DNA of 64,000 nt from Deinobacterium chartae (GTDB lineage: Bacteria > Deinococcota > Deinococci > Deinococcales > Deinococcaceae): NCBI RefSeq assembly GCF_014202645.1, contig NZ_JACHHG010000001.1:392895-456894 (forward strand). The letters are read 5' to 3'. A program made the position numbers and the translations under genes. Shown one piece after another: positions 1-9,122 of this stretch. How positions within the stretch are numbered: position 1 is the first letter of the stretch; each line of letters begins with the position of its first letter. Under the pieces are notes generated by a model, which made no database searches, had not been told where the DNA came from, and was given only the letters and a program-made list of their open reading frames with translations.

Positions 1-91
1 TTACCCCATCATACCCGCAGGCGCGGCGGAACCCGGGGACAGCCCTTCCCCTCCTTCACGGTTCTCACCGACGGCTCCGCAGGCTAAGGGT

Positions 92-898
92 ATGCGCCGC
101 TTACACCTCGCTCCTTCCCTGCTCGCAGCTGCGACGCTCACCGGCCTGATGGTGTACAACAGCTACCGCCCCCGCATCACCCGCCACCGCCTCAGCCTGC
201 CCGGGCTGCGCGCCCCGCTGAGGCTGGTCCAGCTCAGCGACTTGCACTACGGCCTGTTTCTGCGCGAAGGCAGCCTGCGGGCATGGGTAGAGCGCGCCTT
301 GCAGCTCGAGCCCGACGCGGTGGTGATCACCGGGGACCTGCTCGACCAGAGCGGACACCAAAACCCTGCCCCGCTGCTCCGGGCCCTGAGGCGGCTGCGC
401 CCCCCGCTGGGCGTATGGGGCGTGTGGGGCAACCACGACCGCACCCGCTGCGGGCCGCAACTCGAGGCTTTCGGGCAGGAACTGGCGGCCAGCGGAGTAC
501 GCATGCTGGTCAACTGCGGCGCGGCGCTGCGCGACGACCTGTACCTGGCCGGCGTGGACGACCTGTGGACCGGACGGCCCGACCTCGAGGCGGCCCTGAA
601 GGACCGGCCCCCGAAGGCCGCCTGTGTGCTGCTGTGCCACCACCCGGACCTGCTGCCGCAGCTGCCCGCACGGATCGGCCTGACCCTGTGCGGGCACACG
701 CACGGCGGGCAGATTCAGCTGCCGCTGCTGGGGGCCGTATACACCGGCTCCGCTTGGGGCCAGCGCTACCTGGGGGGCTGGGTGCCGGCCCGCTCGCCCG
801 CCTACGTCTCACGCGGACTGGGCACCAGCGGCTTGCCGCTGCGCTGGAACTGCCCGCCCGAAATCGCCGTATTCGAGCTGCTGCCCCGCAGCCCCTAA
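92..898 (+). CDS. Membrane-anchored calcineurin-like metallophosphoesterase (YkuE/YaeI type)
   Basis: The 268-aa protein belongs to the calcineurin-like metallophosphoesterases and probably hydrolyses phosphate esters at the outer face of the membrane. A hydrophobic stretch at about residues 8-22 should act as a membrane anchor or uncleaved signal. All five metal-binding blocks are present: SDLH at 49-52, GD at 81-82, GNHD at 113-116, the HH pair at 183-184 and GHTHGG at 201-206. The anchored N-terminus with this block spacing is typical of YkuE/YaeI proteins, some of which act on lipid phosphates; the substrate here is inferred, not seen. It converges on the MFS gene that follows, with 14 bp between the stops. 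No strong Shine-Dalgarno sequence precedes the ATG. Confidence 0.85.
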   Translation: MRRLHLAPSLLAAATLTGLMVYNSYRPRITRHRLSLPGLRAPLRLVQLSDLHYGLFLREGSLRAWVERALQLEPDAVVITGDLLDQSGHQNPAPLLRALRRLRPPLGVWGVWGNHDRTRCGPQLEAFGQELAASGVRMLVNCGAALRDDLYLAGVDDLWTGRPDLEAALKDRPPKAACVLLCHHPDLLPQLPARIGLTLCGHTHGGQIQLPLLGAVYTGSAWGQRYLGGWVPARSPAYVSRGLGTSGLPLRWNCPPEIAVFELLPRSP

Positions 899-912
899 GC
901 GCCCCCACAAAA

Positions 913-2142
913 TCAGCTCTGGGCCAGCCCTGAGCGCTGGGCGCGCCGGAATGACACCGCGGCGGTCACGGTGGCCAGCACGGTCAGGACCGCTCCGAAG
1001 AAGAAGGCGATGCCGGGAACCTCGAGCGGTGCCCGGTCGCCGGTGAAGTAGGCGAACAGCGCAGTAGCCGCCAGCGGACCGAATACTCCCGTCAGCGAGC
1101 TGAGACTCGCGATCGCTCCCTGCACGGCTCCCTGTTCCTGCGCGCTCACCTCGCCGGCGATCAGGCCCTGGGCTGCCGGTCCCGCGATGCCGCCCAGCCC
1201 TCCGAGGAGCAGCACCGCGTACATCATCCATCCCTGGGTGGCCAGACCGTACATCACGAAAGCGGCGGCACTGATGATCAGGCCCAGCACGATGGCACGC
1301 CGCTCACCCAGGCGCGGGATCAGCAGTCCGACCAGCCCGCCTTGTACCACGACCGCCATCACACCCACCAGCATCAGCGAGAAGCCGTTTTGTAGGGCGT
1401 CCCAGCCGAAACGGTAGCCGGTGAACAGCACCCAGGTGCTTTGCAGGGCGTTCTGGGCCAGACCCACCAGCACGATGGTGATGGTCAGACCCAACACGAC
1501 CGGGTAGCGGGTGATCGCCCCCAGGCTGCCCACCGGGTTGGCCCGGGCCCAGCCGAAGGGCCGGCGGTTCTCGGGGCGGTGCGACTCGGGCAGCACGAAA
1601 TAACCGTACAGGGCGTTGATCAGGGCCAGGGCCGCCGCGAAATAAAACGGCAGGCGCAGGTCGATGTTTCCCAGCACCCCGCCCAGCGCCGGACCGATGA
1701 TGAAGCCCACCCCGAAGACCGCGCCGAGCAGACCGAAGTTACGGGCGCGGTCTTCGGGCGTGCTGACATCGGCAATATAGGCGTTGGCCACCGTGATGTT
1801 TGCCCCCGTGATGCCCGCGATCACCCGGCCTACGAACAGGATTGCCAGACTGGGGGCCAGCGCCAGCAACAGGTAATCGAGACCGGCTCCCAGCAGCGAG
1901 AGCAGCAGGACCGGACGGCGCCCGTACTGGTCGCTGAGGGCTCCCAGAATCGGGGCGAACACGAACTGCATGGCCGCGTACACCGCGATAAAAGCACCGT
2001 AGTAACCCGAGGCCAGGCTGCGGTTCCCGCCCAGCAACTCGGTCACCAGTTCGGGCAGGATGGGAATGACCAGCCCGATACCCAACATGTCAATCAGCAG
2101 GGTCACCAGAATAAACGCCATACCGGCCTGACGCTTTCGCAT
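913..2142 (-). CDS. MFS drug:H+ antiporter, TetA-like
   Basis: This 409-aa integral membrane protein is a 12-helix major facilitator exporter. Helix 1 carries the D-x-x-G-x-G-L-V-x-P pattern (residues 18-30) typical of the 12-helix drug:H+ antiporter-1 family. The loop between helices 2 and 3 has motif A ([11 protein letters not shown], about 67-77), and helix 5 has GPALGG, the antiporter motif. The ATG at 2142 is preferred over the in-frame TTG at 2160 because GGAAAGGAAG lies a few bases before the ATG. The closest well-known relatives are tetracycline efflux proteins, but the substrate cannot be deduced. It stands alone between convergent and co-directional neighbours. Confidence 0.85.
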   Translation of the reverse strand: MRKRQAGMAFILVTLLIDMLGIGLVIPILPELVTELLGGNRSLASGYYGAFIAVYAAMQFVFAPILGALSDQYGRRPVLLLSLLGAGLDYLLLALAPSLAILFVGRVIAGITGANITVANAYIADVSTPEDRARNFGLLGAVFGVGFIIGPALGGVLGNIDLRLPFYFAAALALINALYGYFVLPESHRPENRRPFGWARANPVGSLGAITRYPVVLGLTITIVLVGLAQNALQSTWVLFTGYRFGWDALQNGFSLMLVGVMAVVVQGGLVGLLIPRLGERRAIVLGLIISAAAFVMYGLATQGWMMYAVLLLGGLGGIAGPAAQGLIAGEVSAQEQGAVQGAIASLSSLTGVFGPLAATALFAYFTGDRAPLEVPGIAFFFGAVLTVLATVTAAVSFRRAQRSGLAQS

Positions 2143-2345
2143 AAACTTCCTTTCCGGCAACCGGCGGAGCGGATCCGTACCCTGGGCTCACGCGAGCGAA
2201 CCCAGCGGTCACGAGCAAAAACCCCGGTACCAGCAGCCGTTTTTCCAGGGAAAAGCGCACCTCACTGCGAGCGGAGCACAACAAACTCAGTCTGCAAAAA
2301 AGGTCGCCTTCCCGGCCAGAGCCAGACAGCGTAGAGCCCCGAGCG

Positions 2346-2392
2346 CCCGGCGTATGGACAACCCGCCAAGAACCGGTTGTCCCTACGCCGGG
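2346..2392. repeat. Intergenic hairpin, 9+8 bp stem with one mismatch
   Basis: An inverted repeat (arms 2346-2363 and 2375-2392, loop 11 nt) lies just beyond the stop of the amidase-like gene on the minus strand. It is well placed to end that transcript but has no T-run on either side. The rest of the 2143-2407 gap shows no gene. Confidence 0.6.
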
Positions 2393-2407
2393 CAGCAGCT
2401 CTCCGGT

Positions 2408-4018
2408 TCAGTACATTCCGGCATAAAAACGCGGCGGCCCCGGAAGCTGCGGCAACTCGAGGGCTGCCGCAACCCGCAGCAGCAAGCTCTCGCCGTGCGC
2501 GGCCGACATCAGCCCGACCGACAGCGGCAGCCCCAGTTCATCTTGCCCGCTGGGCAGGTTCAGGGCAGGCAGGCCCAGCAAGCAGGCCAACATTTCCAGA
2601 TAGGTACCCCGCAGGCTCAGCGCCGGATCGAGGTGACCCCGCTGTCGGGCGACGCGACTCGCCACCTGCGCCGAACGTGGGTGCGGCATCGCGTGCACAT
2701 CGGCCCGGTCGAACAGCGCCGTGGCCACGCGCCGGACCCGCCCGGTCAGCTCGCGCAGACGCCGCCGCTCCGACCCGGACAGCGACGCGCCCAAGTGCAG
2801 CAGCACCCGCGTCTCGGCCGGCAGCGCCGAAAGCTCGCGCGCACGCAGCAGATCACCGTACTGCTCGGCCGCCTCGAGCAGCAGGTTCGCAACCGTGATC
2901 ACCGGAACCTGCCGGGCATACGGAGCCTCGAGGGGAACCAGCCGGGCTCCCTGGCTGCGCAGGTGCCCCAACCCGCGTTCGAAAGCTGCGCGGGCCGCCG
3001 GTTCGGCCTGATCGAGCAAGCCTGGAAAGTAACCGATGCGTACGCCGATCACCCCGCCCGAGGCAACGGACGCCTCGGGCGGATGCTTGGCACAGGCCTC
3101 GAGGAGCAGCGCCGCGTCGGTCACGCTGTCCGCTATGAAAGCCACCGTGTCGAACGCGGGGGCCAGCGGCAACAGCCCGGCCCGTGACACCTGACCGGTT
3201 CCCGGCTTCAGTGCCACGGCGCCGCACAACGCCGCCGGCCTGCGCGCCGAGGTGCCGCTGTCACTCGCCACGGCCAGCGGCACCAGCCCGGAAGCGACCA
3301 CCGCCGCCGCCCCGCCCTGTGCGCCGCCGGGCAGACGCCGTACGTCGTAGGGGTGCAGGAGCGGGGTGCGCGGATGAATGCCGGAGGAGCCCAGGCCCAG
3401 CTCCTGCGCCTGGGCCTTGCCCACGATCAATGCTCCTGCCCCGCGCAGGCGGGCAACCACGTCAGCATCCCGCGCTTCGCTCACGCGGCCCCGCAGCCGC
3501 TCCTCCATGCCCCCCAACCCCTCGACCGTCAGGGTATCGGCTATCGCGACCGGTATGCCATCCAACGGCCCCAGCGAACGCCCTTGGGCGTAGCGCAGGC
3601 TCGAGGCCGCTGCGGCCTCGAGCAGGGCTTCGGGATCCAGCGACACCAGCGGCAAAAAGCCGTGCGACGCCCAGGCGGCGGTCTGGGCCAGCAGCACCTC
3701 GGCCACCTCGAGGGGGGTGGTCTTGCCGAGCAGGTAGCGTTCGCGCAGGGCGGTGGCTTGCGAGCGTCCGGCGAAGGTCCGGTAGGCGACCTGACCGTCC
3801 GGGGCGTGCTCGCGGGCAGGTCCCAGCGCCGTCTCGGCTCCGGGGGCCTCGGCGAACAGCCCGGTCAGGCCCCAGCGCCTGCGCAGCGCACGCGCCGCCC
3901 AATGGCGCAGCAGCGGTCGGTCCAGACTCCAGGCGGTGAGTTCCAGCGGCAGTCCCTCGAGGACTCCGGAAGACGGGGTGGGGAAAGAAGTAACGCGGCG
4001 CCTCAGCCGTTGGAACAT
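2408..4018 (-). CDS. Amidase-signature family protein, probably catalytically inactive
   Basis: The 536-aa protein aligns with the amidase-signature fold over about residues 150-270 and beyond, and is a clear relative of the divergent amidase at 4241. The usual Ser-cisSer-Lys triad is broken. The Lys of the GIPVxxKD motif is Ala160 (GIPVAIAD), and the Gly/Ser-rich GGSSSGS loop is GGAQGG at 231-236. Only the nucleophile position in SDSGTSARRP (Ser257) is kept. The fold and hydrophobic core remain well conserved, so this looks like a maintained pseudoenzyme rather than a decaying gene. The N-terminal 100 residues are not recognisable. A TAAGAT -10 box 5 bp before the ATG suggests a leaderless transcript. 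The role is unknown; regulation or binding of the neighbouring amidase is speculation. Confidence 0.75.
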   Translation of the reverse strand: MFQRLRRRVTSFPTPSSGVLEGLPLELTAWSLDRPLLRHWAARALRRRWGLTGLFAEAPGAETALGPAREHAPDGQVAYRTFAGRSQATALRERYLLGKTTPLEVAEVLLAQTAAWASHGFLPLVSLDPEALLEAAAASSLRYAQGRSLGPLDGIPVAIADTLTVEGLGGMEERLRGRVSEARDADVVARLRGAGALIVGKAQAQELGLGSSGIHPRTPLLHPYDVRRLPGGAQGGAAAVVASGLVPLAVASDSGTSARRPAALCGAVALKPGTGQVSRAGLLPLAPAFDTVAFIADSVTDAALLLEACAKHPPEASVASGGVIGVRIGYFPGLLDQAEPAARAAFERGLGHLRSQGARLVPLEAPYARQVPVITVANLLLEAAEQYGDLLRARELSALPAETRVLLHLGASLSGSERRRLRELTGRVRRVATALFDRADVHAMPHPRSAQVASRVARQRGHLDPALSLRGTYLEMLACLLGLPALNLPSGQDELGLPLSVGLMSAAHGESLLLRVAAALELPQLPGPPRFYAGMY

Positions 4019-4023
4019 GGCTC

Positions 4024-4029
4024 ATCTTA
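4024..4029 (-). promoter_or_regulatory. -10 box TAAGAT of a leaderless promoter
   Basis: TAAGAT on the minus strand ends 5 bp before the ATG of the amidase-like gene, and no Shine-Dalgarno sequence is present. The spacing matches the TANNNT leaderless promoters described in Deinococcus. No convincing -35 hexamer is visible. Confidence 0.5.
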
Positions 4030-4228
4030 ACGGACCAGCCCCCTCTCCCGCTGAGATGACACTCATGAAAAAGACCCTGTGCGCCGTCTTTTCAGGAGGC
4101 CGCCAGCGGGCGACCGCACGGTGCGCTCTCCTGCCGGTCTTAATCCACGGGCATGTCAGCGCTGCGCCCCCGCCCTCCAGCTCCCCTCCTCGGTAGGCAG
4201 GAATCCGCTTCCCAGCCGCCCCTGCACT

Positions 4229-4234
4229 TATGAT
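4229..4234 (+). promoter_or_regulatory. -10 box TATGAT of a leaderless promoter
   Basis: TATGAT ends 6 bp before the ATG at 4241 and there is no Shine-Dalgarno sequence, so the amidase mRNA should begin at or next to its start codon. The rest of the divergent gap 4035-4228 shows no gene. Confidence 0.55.
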
Positions 4235-4240
4235 GGCCGC

Positions 4241-5677
4241 ATGCCCCATACCCTCTCTGCCCGGCAGCTTCAAGCCATGCTCACCGACGGGTCCCTGACC
4301 TCGAGGGCCCTTGCGGCCCTGCTGCTCGAACGCATTCAGCGCTACGACCCGACCTTGCGCGCCGTGATCGAAACGAACCCACGGCTCCTCGAGGAGGCCG
4401 AGGCCCTGGACGCCGAGCGGCGCAGCAGCGGCCCGCGCGGTCCGCTGCACGGCATTCCGGTACTGGTCAAGGACAACATCGACACCCAAGCTCCGCTGCA
4501 CACCACCGCAAACTCGAGGGCGCTGGCCGGTTACTCCCCGGCCCAGGACGCCTTCTTGGTGCAGCGGTTGCGCGCGGCTGGAGCGCTGATCCTGGGCAAG
4601 GCCAGCCTGACCGAGTTCGCCAATTTCGTGACCGTGGGCATGCCTTCGGGCTACGGCTCGCTGAACGGCCAAACGCTCAACCCCTACGGACGCAGCTTTG
4701 ACGTGGGCGGATCGAGCTCGGGCAGCGCCGCCGGCGTGGCGGCCGGTTACGCGCCGCTCTCGGTGGGCACCGAGACGTCCGGCTCGATCCTGAACCCGGC
4801 CAGCCAGTGTTCGCTGGTGGCCGTCAAGCCCACGGTAGGCCTGATCAGCCGCAGCGGCATCATTCCTATCGCCGCCAGTCAGGACACGGCGGGCCCCATG
4901 GGCCGCAACGTGCACGACGTGGCGATGCTGCTCGAGGTGCTGGCCGGGGCGGACCCGCAAGACGAGGCGACCCGGAGTGCTCCCGAGATCCCGCGCTACA
5001 CGGACCTGCTCGACCCAGGTGCGCTGCGCGGCGTGCGCCTGGGCGTGCCGCGCCGCAGCTTTACCGATCGCCTCTCCCCCGAGGGTGCGGTGCTGTTTGA
5101 GCGCGCCCTTGAGGACCTGCGCGCCGCCGGAGCGGAGCTGGTTGACCCCTGCGACCTCGAGAGCGCCGAGGCGCTGCAGGGCACCACTTTCGACGTGCTG
5201 ATCTACGAGTTCAAGCGCGATTTGAACCGCTACCTGCAGCACCTGCCCGCCCCGTATCCCCGCAGCCTCGCCGAGCTGATCTCGGTGTACGAGGCCGATC
5301 CGGAACGCATGCTGCGTTACGGTCAGGTGCTGCTGCTCGCCGCGCAGGCCACCAGCGGAACCCTGCAGGAGCGCGCCTACACCTACGCGCGCGAGCGCGA
5401 CCTCGCCCTCTCCCGCGCGGGCGGCATCGACGGAGCCCTCGAGCAGCACGGCGTTGAGGCGCTGGTGTTCCCCGAGTTCTGGGGCTGCTCGGTTGCGGCC
5501 AAGGCCGGTTATCCCTCGGTGACCGTTCCGGCGGGCTACCAAGAGGGCGGCAAACCTTTCAACCTGACCTTCTGCGCCAGCGCCTACAGCGAGGCCAGCC
5601 TGCTGCGCTTCGCCTACGCCTACGAGCAGGCTACCCTGCATCGCCGCGACCCCGACCTCGAGGCCCTGCTGGCGTGA
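4241..5677 (+). CDS. Amidase (amidase-signature family)
   Basis: The 478-aa enzyme hydrolyses an amide bond by the Ser-cisSer-Lys mechanism. All elements are visible: Lys in GIPVLVKDN (about residue 84), the [10 protein letters not shown] loop, and the nucleophile Ser in [13 protein letters not shown]. Length is normal for the family. The ATG at 4241 is chosen over an upstream in-frame start at 4079 because a TATGAT box lies 6 bp in front of it and the N-terminus then matches the family. The enzyme may act on small amides or peptides; nothing nearby fixes the substrate. GatB and GatC partners are absent, so a role in tRNA amidation is not supported. Its stop overlaps the start of the following small gene by 4 bp, which implies coupled translation. 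Confidence 0.88.
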   Translation: MPHTLSARQLQAMLTDGSLTSRALAALLLERIQRYDPTLRAVIETNPRLLEEAEALDAERRSSGPRGPLHGIPVLVKDNIDTQAPLHTTANSRALAGYSPAQDAFLVQRLRAAGALILGKASLTEFANFVTVGMPSGYGSLNGQTLNPYGRSFDVGGSSSGSAAGVAAGYAPLSVGTETSGSILNPASQCSLVAVKPTVGLISRSGIIPIAASQDTAGPMGRNVHDVAMLLEVLAGADPQDEATRSAPEIPRYTDLLDPGALRGVRLGVPRRSFTDRLSPEGAVLFERALEDLRAAGAELVDPCDLESAEALQGTTFDVLIYEFKRDLNRYLQHLPAPYPRSLAELISVYEADPERMLRYGQVLLLAAQATSGTLQERAYTYARERDLALSRAGGIDGALEQHGVEALVFPEFWGCSVAAKAGYPSVTVPAGYQEGGKPFNLTFCASAYSEASLLRFAYAYEQATLHRRDPDLEALLA

Positions 5678-6060
5678 CCCTGCCGCCCGCCCGCCCGCTG
5701 AAGCTGCGCTACCTGCCCGAAGCGCAGGCCATGGCCCTGCTGACCTTCTACGGCCTCGAGCCCTCTGCTCTCGAGGCCCAGGTGCAGAAGATGATCGTGC
5801 GGCGCGACCTCGAGGGCCTGCTCGAGGCGTTCGGGAACAGCGTGTGGCACCTGAGCCTGAGGCGGCGGCTCTACCGTGAGCGCCGCCCGTACTGCGCGCT
5901 GCGCGCCGAGGTGCGCGATTCAGCGGCGGGCCTCGAGGCGGTTGGCCCCGAGTTTGACCTGTTCGGGCACTGCCTCTGGGCCGAGCGGTCCGCCTGCCTG
6001 CCCGCGCTGGTGCTGCTGCGCTCGCCTGAAAACGGGGTGGCGGGCTTGGCCCTCGCCTGA
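5674..6060 (+). CDS. Conserved-looking hypothetical protein coupled to the amidase
   Basis: This 128-aa product is not recognised. It starts with GTG in a GTGA overlap with the amidase stop codon, so the two should be translated together. The protein is soluble and basic in its middle part (about residues 58-72, Arg-rich) and has no membrane segment or metal motif. The tight coupling suggests a partner or accessory of the amidase, but that is inference. Codon usage matches its neighbours, which supports a real gene. Confidence 0.65.
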   Translation: MTLPPARPLKLRYLPEAQAMALLTFYGLEPSALEAQVQKMIVRRDLEGLLEAFGNSVWHLSLRRRLYRERRPYCALRAEVRDSAAGLEAVGPEFDLFGHCLWAERSACLPALVLLRSPENGVAGLALA

Positions 6061-6064
6061 AGCC

Positions 6065-7300
6065 TCAGGAGGCGAGGGCCGTGGACGGCGGGGTGTTGCG
6101 CAGGCCGAGCACCAGCAGGCCGCCCAGGATCGCGATCACGCCGCCGGCCAGAAACGCCAGGGTGTAGTCGCCCAGGGTCGCCTGTGCCAGGCCGCCCAGC
6201 CACGCGGCCAGCGCCGCACCCAGTTGGTGGGCACAGAACACCCAGCCGTACACGCTGCCCACGTTGGCGCGCCCGAAATGGTTGGCGACCAGCATCACCG
6301 TGGGCGGCACGGTCGCGATGTAATCGAGCCCGAACAGCACCGCGAACACGACCAGTCCGGCTCCCTCGTGCACGTAGGGCAGCAGGAACAGCGAGAAACC
6401 CCGGAAAATGTAGTACACGGCCAGCAACCGGCGCGGGTCGAAGCGGTCGGTCAGCACGCCTGAGGCCAGCGTTCCCACGAAGTTGAAGGCCCCCATCAGG
6501 GCCAGCACCCCGGCAGCGGCGGTCACGGCCATGCCGTGTCCGGCCGCGTGCGCCACGAAGTGCGTGCCGACCAGACCGCTAGAGGTCGCTCCGCACACGA
6601 AGAACGACGCGGCCAGCAGCCAGAAGGTGGGGGTGTGCAGGACCTGCAGCATCACGCGGCCGGGATCGGCGGCGCGGGCCGGTGCGGTTCCTGTCACGCT
6701 TCCCAGCGGAACCAGGCCCAGTTGTTGCGGCGCATCCCGCAGCCACAGTGCGACGACCGGCAGCAGCAGCAGGGCGAGCAGTCCGATGCCCAGCGAGGTG
6801 GAACGCCAGCCTATACCCTCTCCCAAAGTTGCCAGCAGCGGCACGAACAGCAGTTGCCCCGCCGAGGTCGCCGCCCCAAAGATGCCGGTCACCAGACCGC
6901 GGTGCCGCACGAACCAGCGGTTGGCGACCGTTGCTCCCAGCACGCTGCCCAGCAGCCCGGTTCCCAGGCCGCTCAGCACGCCCCACACCAGGTGCAACTG
7001 CCACTCGCGGCTGACCCCAGCGCTCAGCACAAAGCTCGCAGCCGTGAGCAGCAGCCCGGCCAGGCTGACCCGCCGGGGTCCGAGGCGGTCGATCAGCGCG
7101 CCGCTCAGAGGGGCGGCCAGTCCGAACATCACCAGCCCCAGGGAAGCAGCCAGCGAGAGCGTGGCCCTCGAGAATCCGCCGGGCTGCTCCATGGCGACGA
7201 GCAGTACGCCCGGCGCGCTGCGTCCGCCCGCCGCGAGCAACATCGCCACGGCCGCGACACCTACGACGATCCAGCCAAAGAAAAGACCGTTTGATTTCAA
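6065..7300 (-). CDS. MFS transporter, oxalate/formate- or monocarboxylate-like
   Basis: The 411-aa protein has 12 predicted membrane helices. It shows the N-terminal FFGWIVVGVA segment and the RLGPRRV loop found in the OFA/MCT branch of the major facilitator superfamily, which moves organic acids; the actual substrate is not evident. A TTG start at 7300 is preferred because GGGAGGAGGG lies directly upstream at good spacing, whereas the longer reading to 7324 has no such site. It converges on the preceding small gene with only 4 bp between the stops. Confidence 0.8.
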   Translation of the reverse strand: MKSNGLFFGWIVVGVAAVAMLLAAGGRSAPGVLLVAMEQPGGFSRATLSLAASLGLVMFGLAAPLSGALIDRLGPRRVSLAGLLLTAASFVLSAGVSREWQLHLVWGVLSGLGTGLLGSVLGATVANRWFVRHRGLVTGIFGAATSAGQLLFVPLLATLGEGIGWRSTSLGIGLLALLLLPVVALWLRDAPQQLGLVPLGSVTGTAPARAADPGRVMLQVLHTPTFWLLAASFFVCGATSSGLVGTHFVAHAAGHGMAVTAAAGVLALMGAFNFVGTLASGVLTDRFDPRRLLAVYYIFRGFSLFLLPYVHEGAGLVVFAVLFGLDYIATVPPTVMLVANHFGRANVGSVYGWVFCAHQLGAALAAWLGGLAQATLGDYTLAFLAGGVIAILGGLLVLGLRNTPPSTALAS

Positions 7301-7437
7301 CGCGCACCCTCCTCCCGGCCGCACCTCGTTGGAGCGAGCGCAGCGATAGTCCAGCGTACCGTAGCTGCGGTGCAGCCACCCAGGACCATTTGTGCCTTTC
7401 GGCGGACCCGGATGGTTTGCCTGCCTGCTCCCACAAG

Positions 7438-7475
7438 CGCGTCCGCCTGCCCCCTCGAGGGAGCAGGCGGACGCG
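7438..7475. terminator. 13-bp perfect hairpin between convergently oriented ends
   Basis: Arms 7438-7450 and 7463-7475 are perfect complements. The structure follows the stop of the minus-strand winged-helix gene at 7491. No T-run follows on the minus strand, so it may work as a stable 3' end rather than a classical intrinsic terminator. Confidence 0.6.
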
Positions 7476-7490
7476 CGCAGCCGGTTACCG

Positions 7491-7964
7491 TCAGAGCCGC
7501 TGCGGCGCGGGCTGACCGAGGTAGAGCACCGTCTTGCCCACCCGGCGGCGGCTCAGCAGGCGGTGCGCCTCGAGGCTCGCCAGCGCGAGCCCTACCTCGC
7601 GAATGCTGAGGCGCAGCGCGAGTGCCAGATGCCAGGCGGTGTCGGGCCGCTCGAGCAGATAGCGGTGAATGCGCTGTGCGAGCTCAGTCAGCTCGCCGGT
7701 AGCAGACGGGGCCGGGCTGGGATGAGCGAGTTCGTACACCCGGCGGTTGCGGCCCCGGCGATCCAGCAACCCGATCTGCCGCAGGCGCACCTCACCGCGC
7801 TCGCACAGGGCCTCGAGGGCCGCGCGGACCTGTGCGAGCGGGTAGCCGGTGTAGTCGGCGAGGTAGGCAGCGTCCAGGGCCTTGCCCACGCGCAGGGCCT
7901 CGAGCAGCGCTGGCTCGAGCGCGGCGGGGTCCAGCGAACGGTTGGGCGTGTCGTGATGCGCCAT
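7491..7964 (-). CDS. Double winged-helix protein, paralogue A
   Basis: This 157-aa protein has two winged-helix-like halves joined by a basic linker. The first (about 20-65) includes VRAALEALCERGEVRLRQI, and the second (about 92-150) includes a VGLALASLEAHRLLSRRRVG block ending in a beta hairpin. The same layout and motifs recur in the proteins at 8282 and 23312, so these are paralogues. Winged helices of this kind usually bind DNA, and a transcription factor is the simplest reading, but no family name can be given. The ATG is fixed by a perfect AGGAGG 7 nt upstream. It is divergent from paralogue B, so the 317-bp gap may hold shared control sites. Confidence 0.7.
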   Translation of the reverse strand: MAHHDTPNRSLDPAALEPALLEALRVGKALDAAYLADYTGYPLAQVRAALEALCERGEVRLRQIGLLDRRGRNRRVYELAHPSPAPSATGELTELAQRIHRYLLERPDTAWHLALALRLSIREVGLALASLEAHRLLSRRRVGKTVLYLGQPAPQRL

Positions 7965-8281
7965 CGGATCCTCCTGGGTGTCAGCGGCACGGGCACTTGG
8001 ATTCAGGATCGGTAAAGCAAAGGCTGATGCTGACCCGATGCTATAACCGAAAACCCTTGCAAAAGCAACCCGCCACTTTAACAGATCGTTTAACCGCCGT
8101 GTCGGCGGGCCGACGCGCAGCTTTTCTTAAGAGTCCGGTTCGTGACCCGGGCGGACATGCGACAATAGGGTGTTCGCGCATTTCACCCACCCCTGCGGTT
8201 TCCTTGGCAGCGGGCTCCGGGTCCGGGCCCCACCCGCTCAGGCTTTGTCCCCTCGCCGCTCCCGGCGGGAGAGGAGCGCTC
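7965..8281. other. Divergent regulatory gap between two winged-helix paralogues
   Basis: No gene is seen in these 317 bp. The AT-richer stretch 8035-8100 includes two copies of TTTAAC 6 bp apart (about 8077-8094), which could be part of an operator or promoter. No confident -35/-10 pair could be assigned on either strand. Confidence 0.4.
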
Positions 8282-8749
8282 ATGTCCCAGCTGTTCACCG
8301 ATCCTCTGCAGGGCAGCATCGAAGCCGATGTGCTCTCGCTGGTACAGGTCCGGGAGGTCACCTCCCTGCAGTCCCTGGGCCACCTCACCGGGCACCCGCG
8401 CAGGCGCCTGCGCGCCGCCCTCGAGGCGCTGTGCCAGAAAGGACTTCTGCGGGAATACTACCTGGATCTTCCCCAGGGGTTCAGCCTGGGAACCCGCTAC
8501 TACCGCCGCGCCTGCTCCGGCCTTCCCCGCGCGGCGCGCTCCCCGCTGAGTGCCGCGACGCTGCGGGTATACGCCCACCTGCAACTGCGTCCCGACACCA
8601 TCCAGCACTGCTGCAGCGCCTTGCAGCTCGAGGCGGGCGAGGTGATCGAACACCTCGCCCGCCTCGAGGCCCACGACCTGCTGTCGTTCCGCTACGTGGG
8701 AAACATGGTGATCTTCCGGGCCGAGCCTTCGCGCACTTCACCAAGCTGA
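8282..8749 (+). CDS. Double winged-helix protein, paralogue B
   Basis: The 155-aa product shares the design of the proteins at 7491 and 23312: an N-terminal winged helix with LRAALEALCQKGLLREYYL, a basic linker rich in Arg, and a C-terminal winged helix ending in LARLEAHDLLSFRYVGNMV. The C-terminal hairpin is nearly identical to that of the 23312 paralogue (YVGNMVIFRA against CVGNIVIFRA). A GGGAGAGGAG sequence supports the ATG at 8282. The gene is followed after 17 bp by the small resolvase-like gene and probably shares its transcript. Function is unknown; DNA binding is inferred from fold. Confidence 0.7.
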   Translation: MSQLFTDPLQGSIEADVLSLVQVREVTSLQSLGHLTGHPRRRLRAALEALCQKGLLREYYLDLPQGFSLGTRYYRRACSGLPRAARSPLSAATLRVYAHLQLRPDTIQHCCSALQLEAGEVIEHLARLEAHDLLSFRYVGNMVIFRAEPSRTSPS

Positions 8750-8766
8750 AAATCAGGAGGCAGACC

Positions 8767-9069
8767 ATGCGGTTAGGTTACGTTCGCTCGTTCAAATCAA
8801 CTTCCTCGCCGCTTCCGCAGATCGAACGCCTGTTGCAGGCGGGCTGCGAGGCGATCTTCGTGGAACAGGGCAGCGGGGACAACATGGACCGCCCGGTGCT
8901 GCACCGGGTGATGGACAGCCTGCGCCCGGACGACGTTCTGGTGGTGGTCTCCGCCGAGCGGTTCAGCCGCGAGCAGCGCCAGCTGACCATCTTGACCGAA
9001 CGCCTGCAGGCGCGCGGCGCCACGCTGCAGGTCCTCGAGGTCGAGGATTCGCTGCCCGAAGCTCCGTGA
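8767..9069 (+). CDS. Stand-alone resolvase-type catalytic-domain protein (100 aa)
   Basis: The protein follows the N-terminal domain of serine recombinases from start to end: LGYVRSF at the start (GYARVS in resolvases), then the DVLVVVSAERFSRE block, which corresponds to DVxVxxxLDRLxRx. It stops at 100 aa and lacks both the long oligomerisation helix and the DNA-binding domain of true resolvases. The catalytic Ser position after YxR-x is Phe (YVRSF), with a Ser one residue earlier, while the active-site Arg residues of the Y-x-R and ERFSR segments are kept. It is therefore unlikely to recombine DNA and may be a domesticated domain. A strong AGGAGG precedes the ATG, and the gene sits 17 bp behind winged-helix paralogue B. 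Confidence 0.7.
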   Translation: MRLGYVRSFKSTSSPLPQIERLLQAGCEAIFVEQGSGDNMDRPVLHRVMDSLRPDDVLVVVSAERFSREQRQLTILTERLQARGATLQVLEVEDSLPEAP

Positions 9070-9074
9070 GACCC

Positions 9075-9107
9075 GGGCGCGGTCACAGCCGTGCTGTGAC
9101 CGCGCCC
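9075..9107. terminator. 14-bp perfect hairpin, bidirectional 3' end
   Basis: Arms 9075-9088 and 9094-9107 pair perfectly around a 5-nt loop. The structure lies between the convergent stops of the resolvase-like gene and prfC. It lacks a T-run on either strand. Confidence 0.65.
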
Positions 9108-9122
9108 GAAGTCCTGCTCGAA

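Noticed and set aside
247..699. Long minus-strand frames opposite the metallophosphoesterase, and similar antisense frames opposite most genes
   Set aside because: These are shadows of GC-rich codon usage; the translations are Arg/Ala/Pro-rich and low in complexity.
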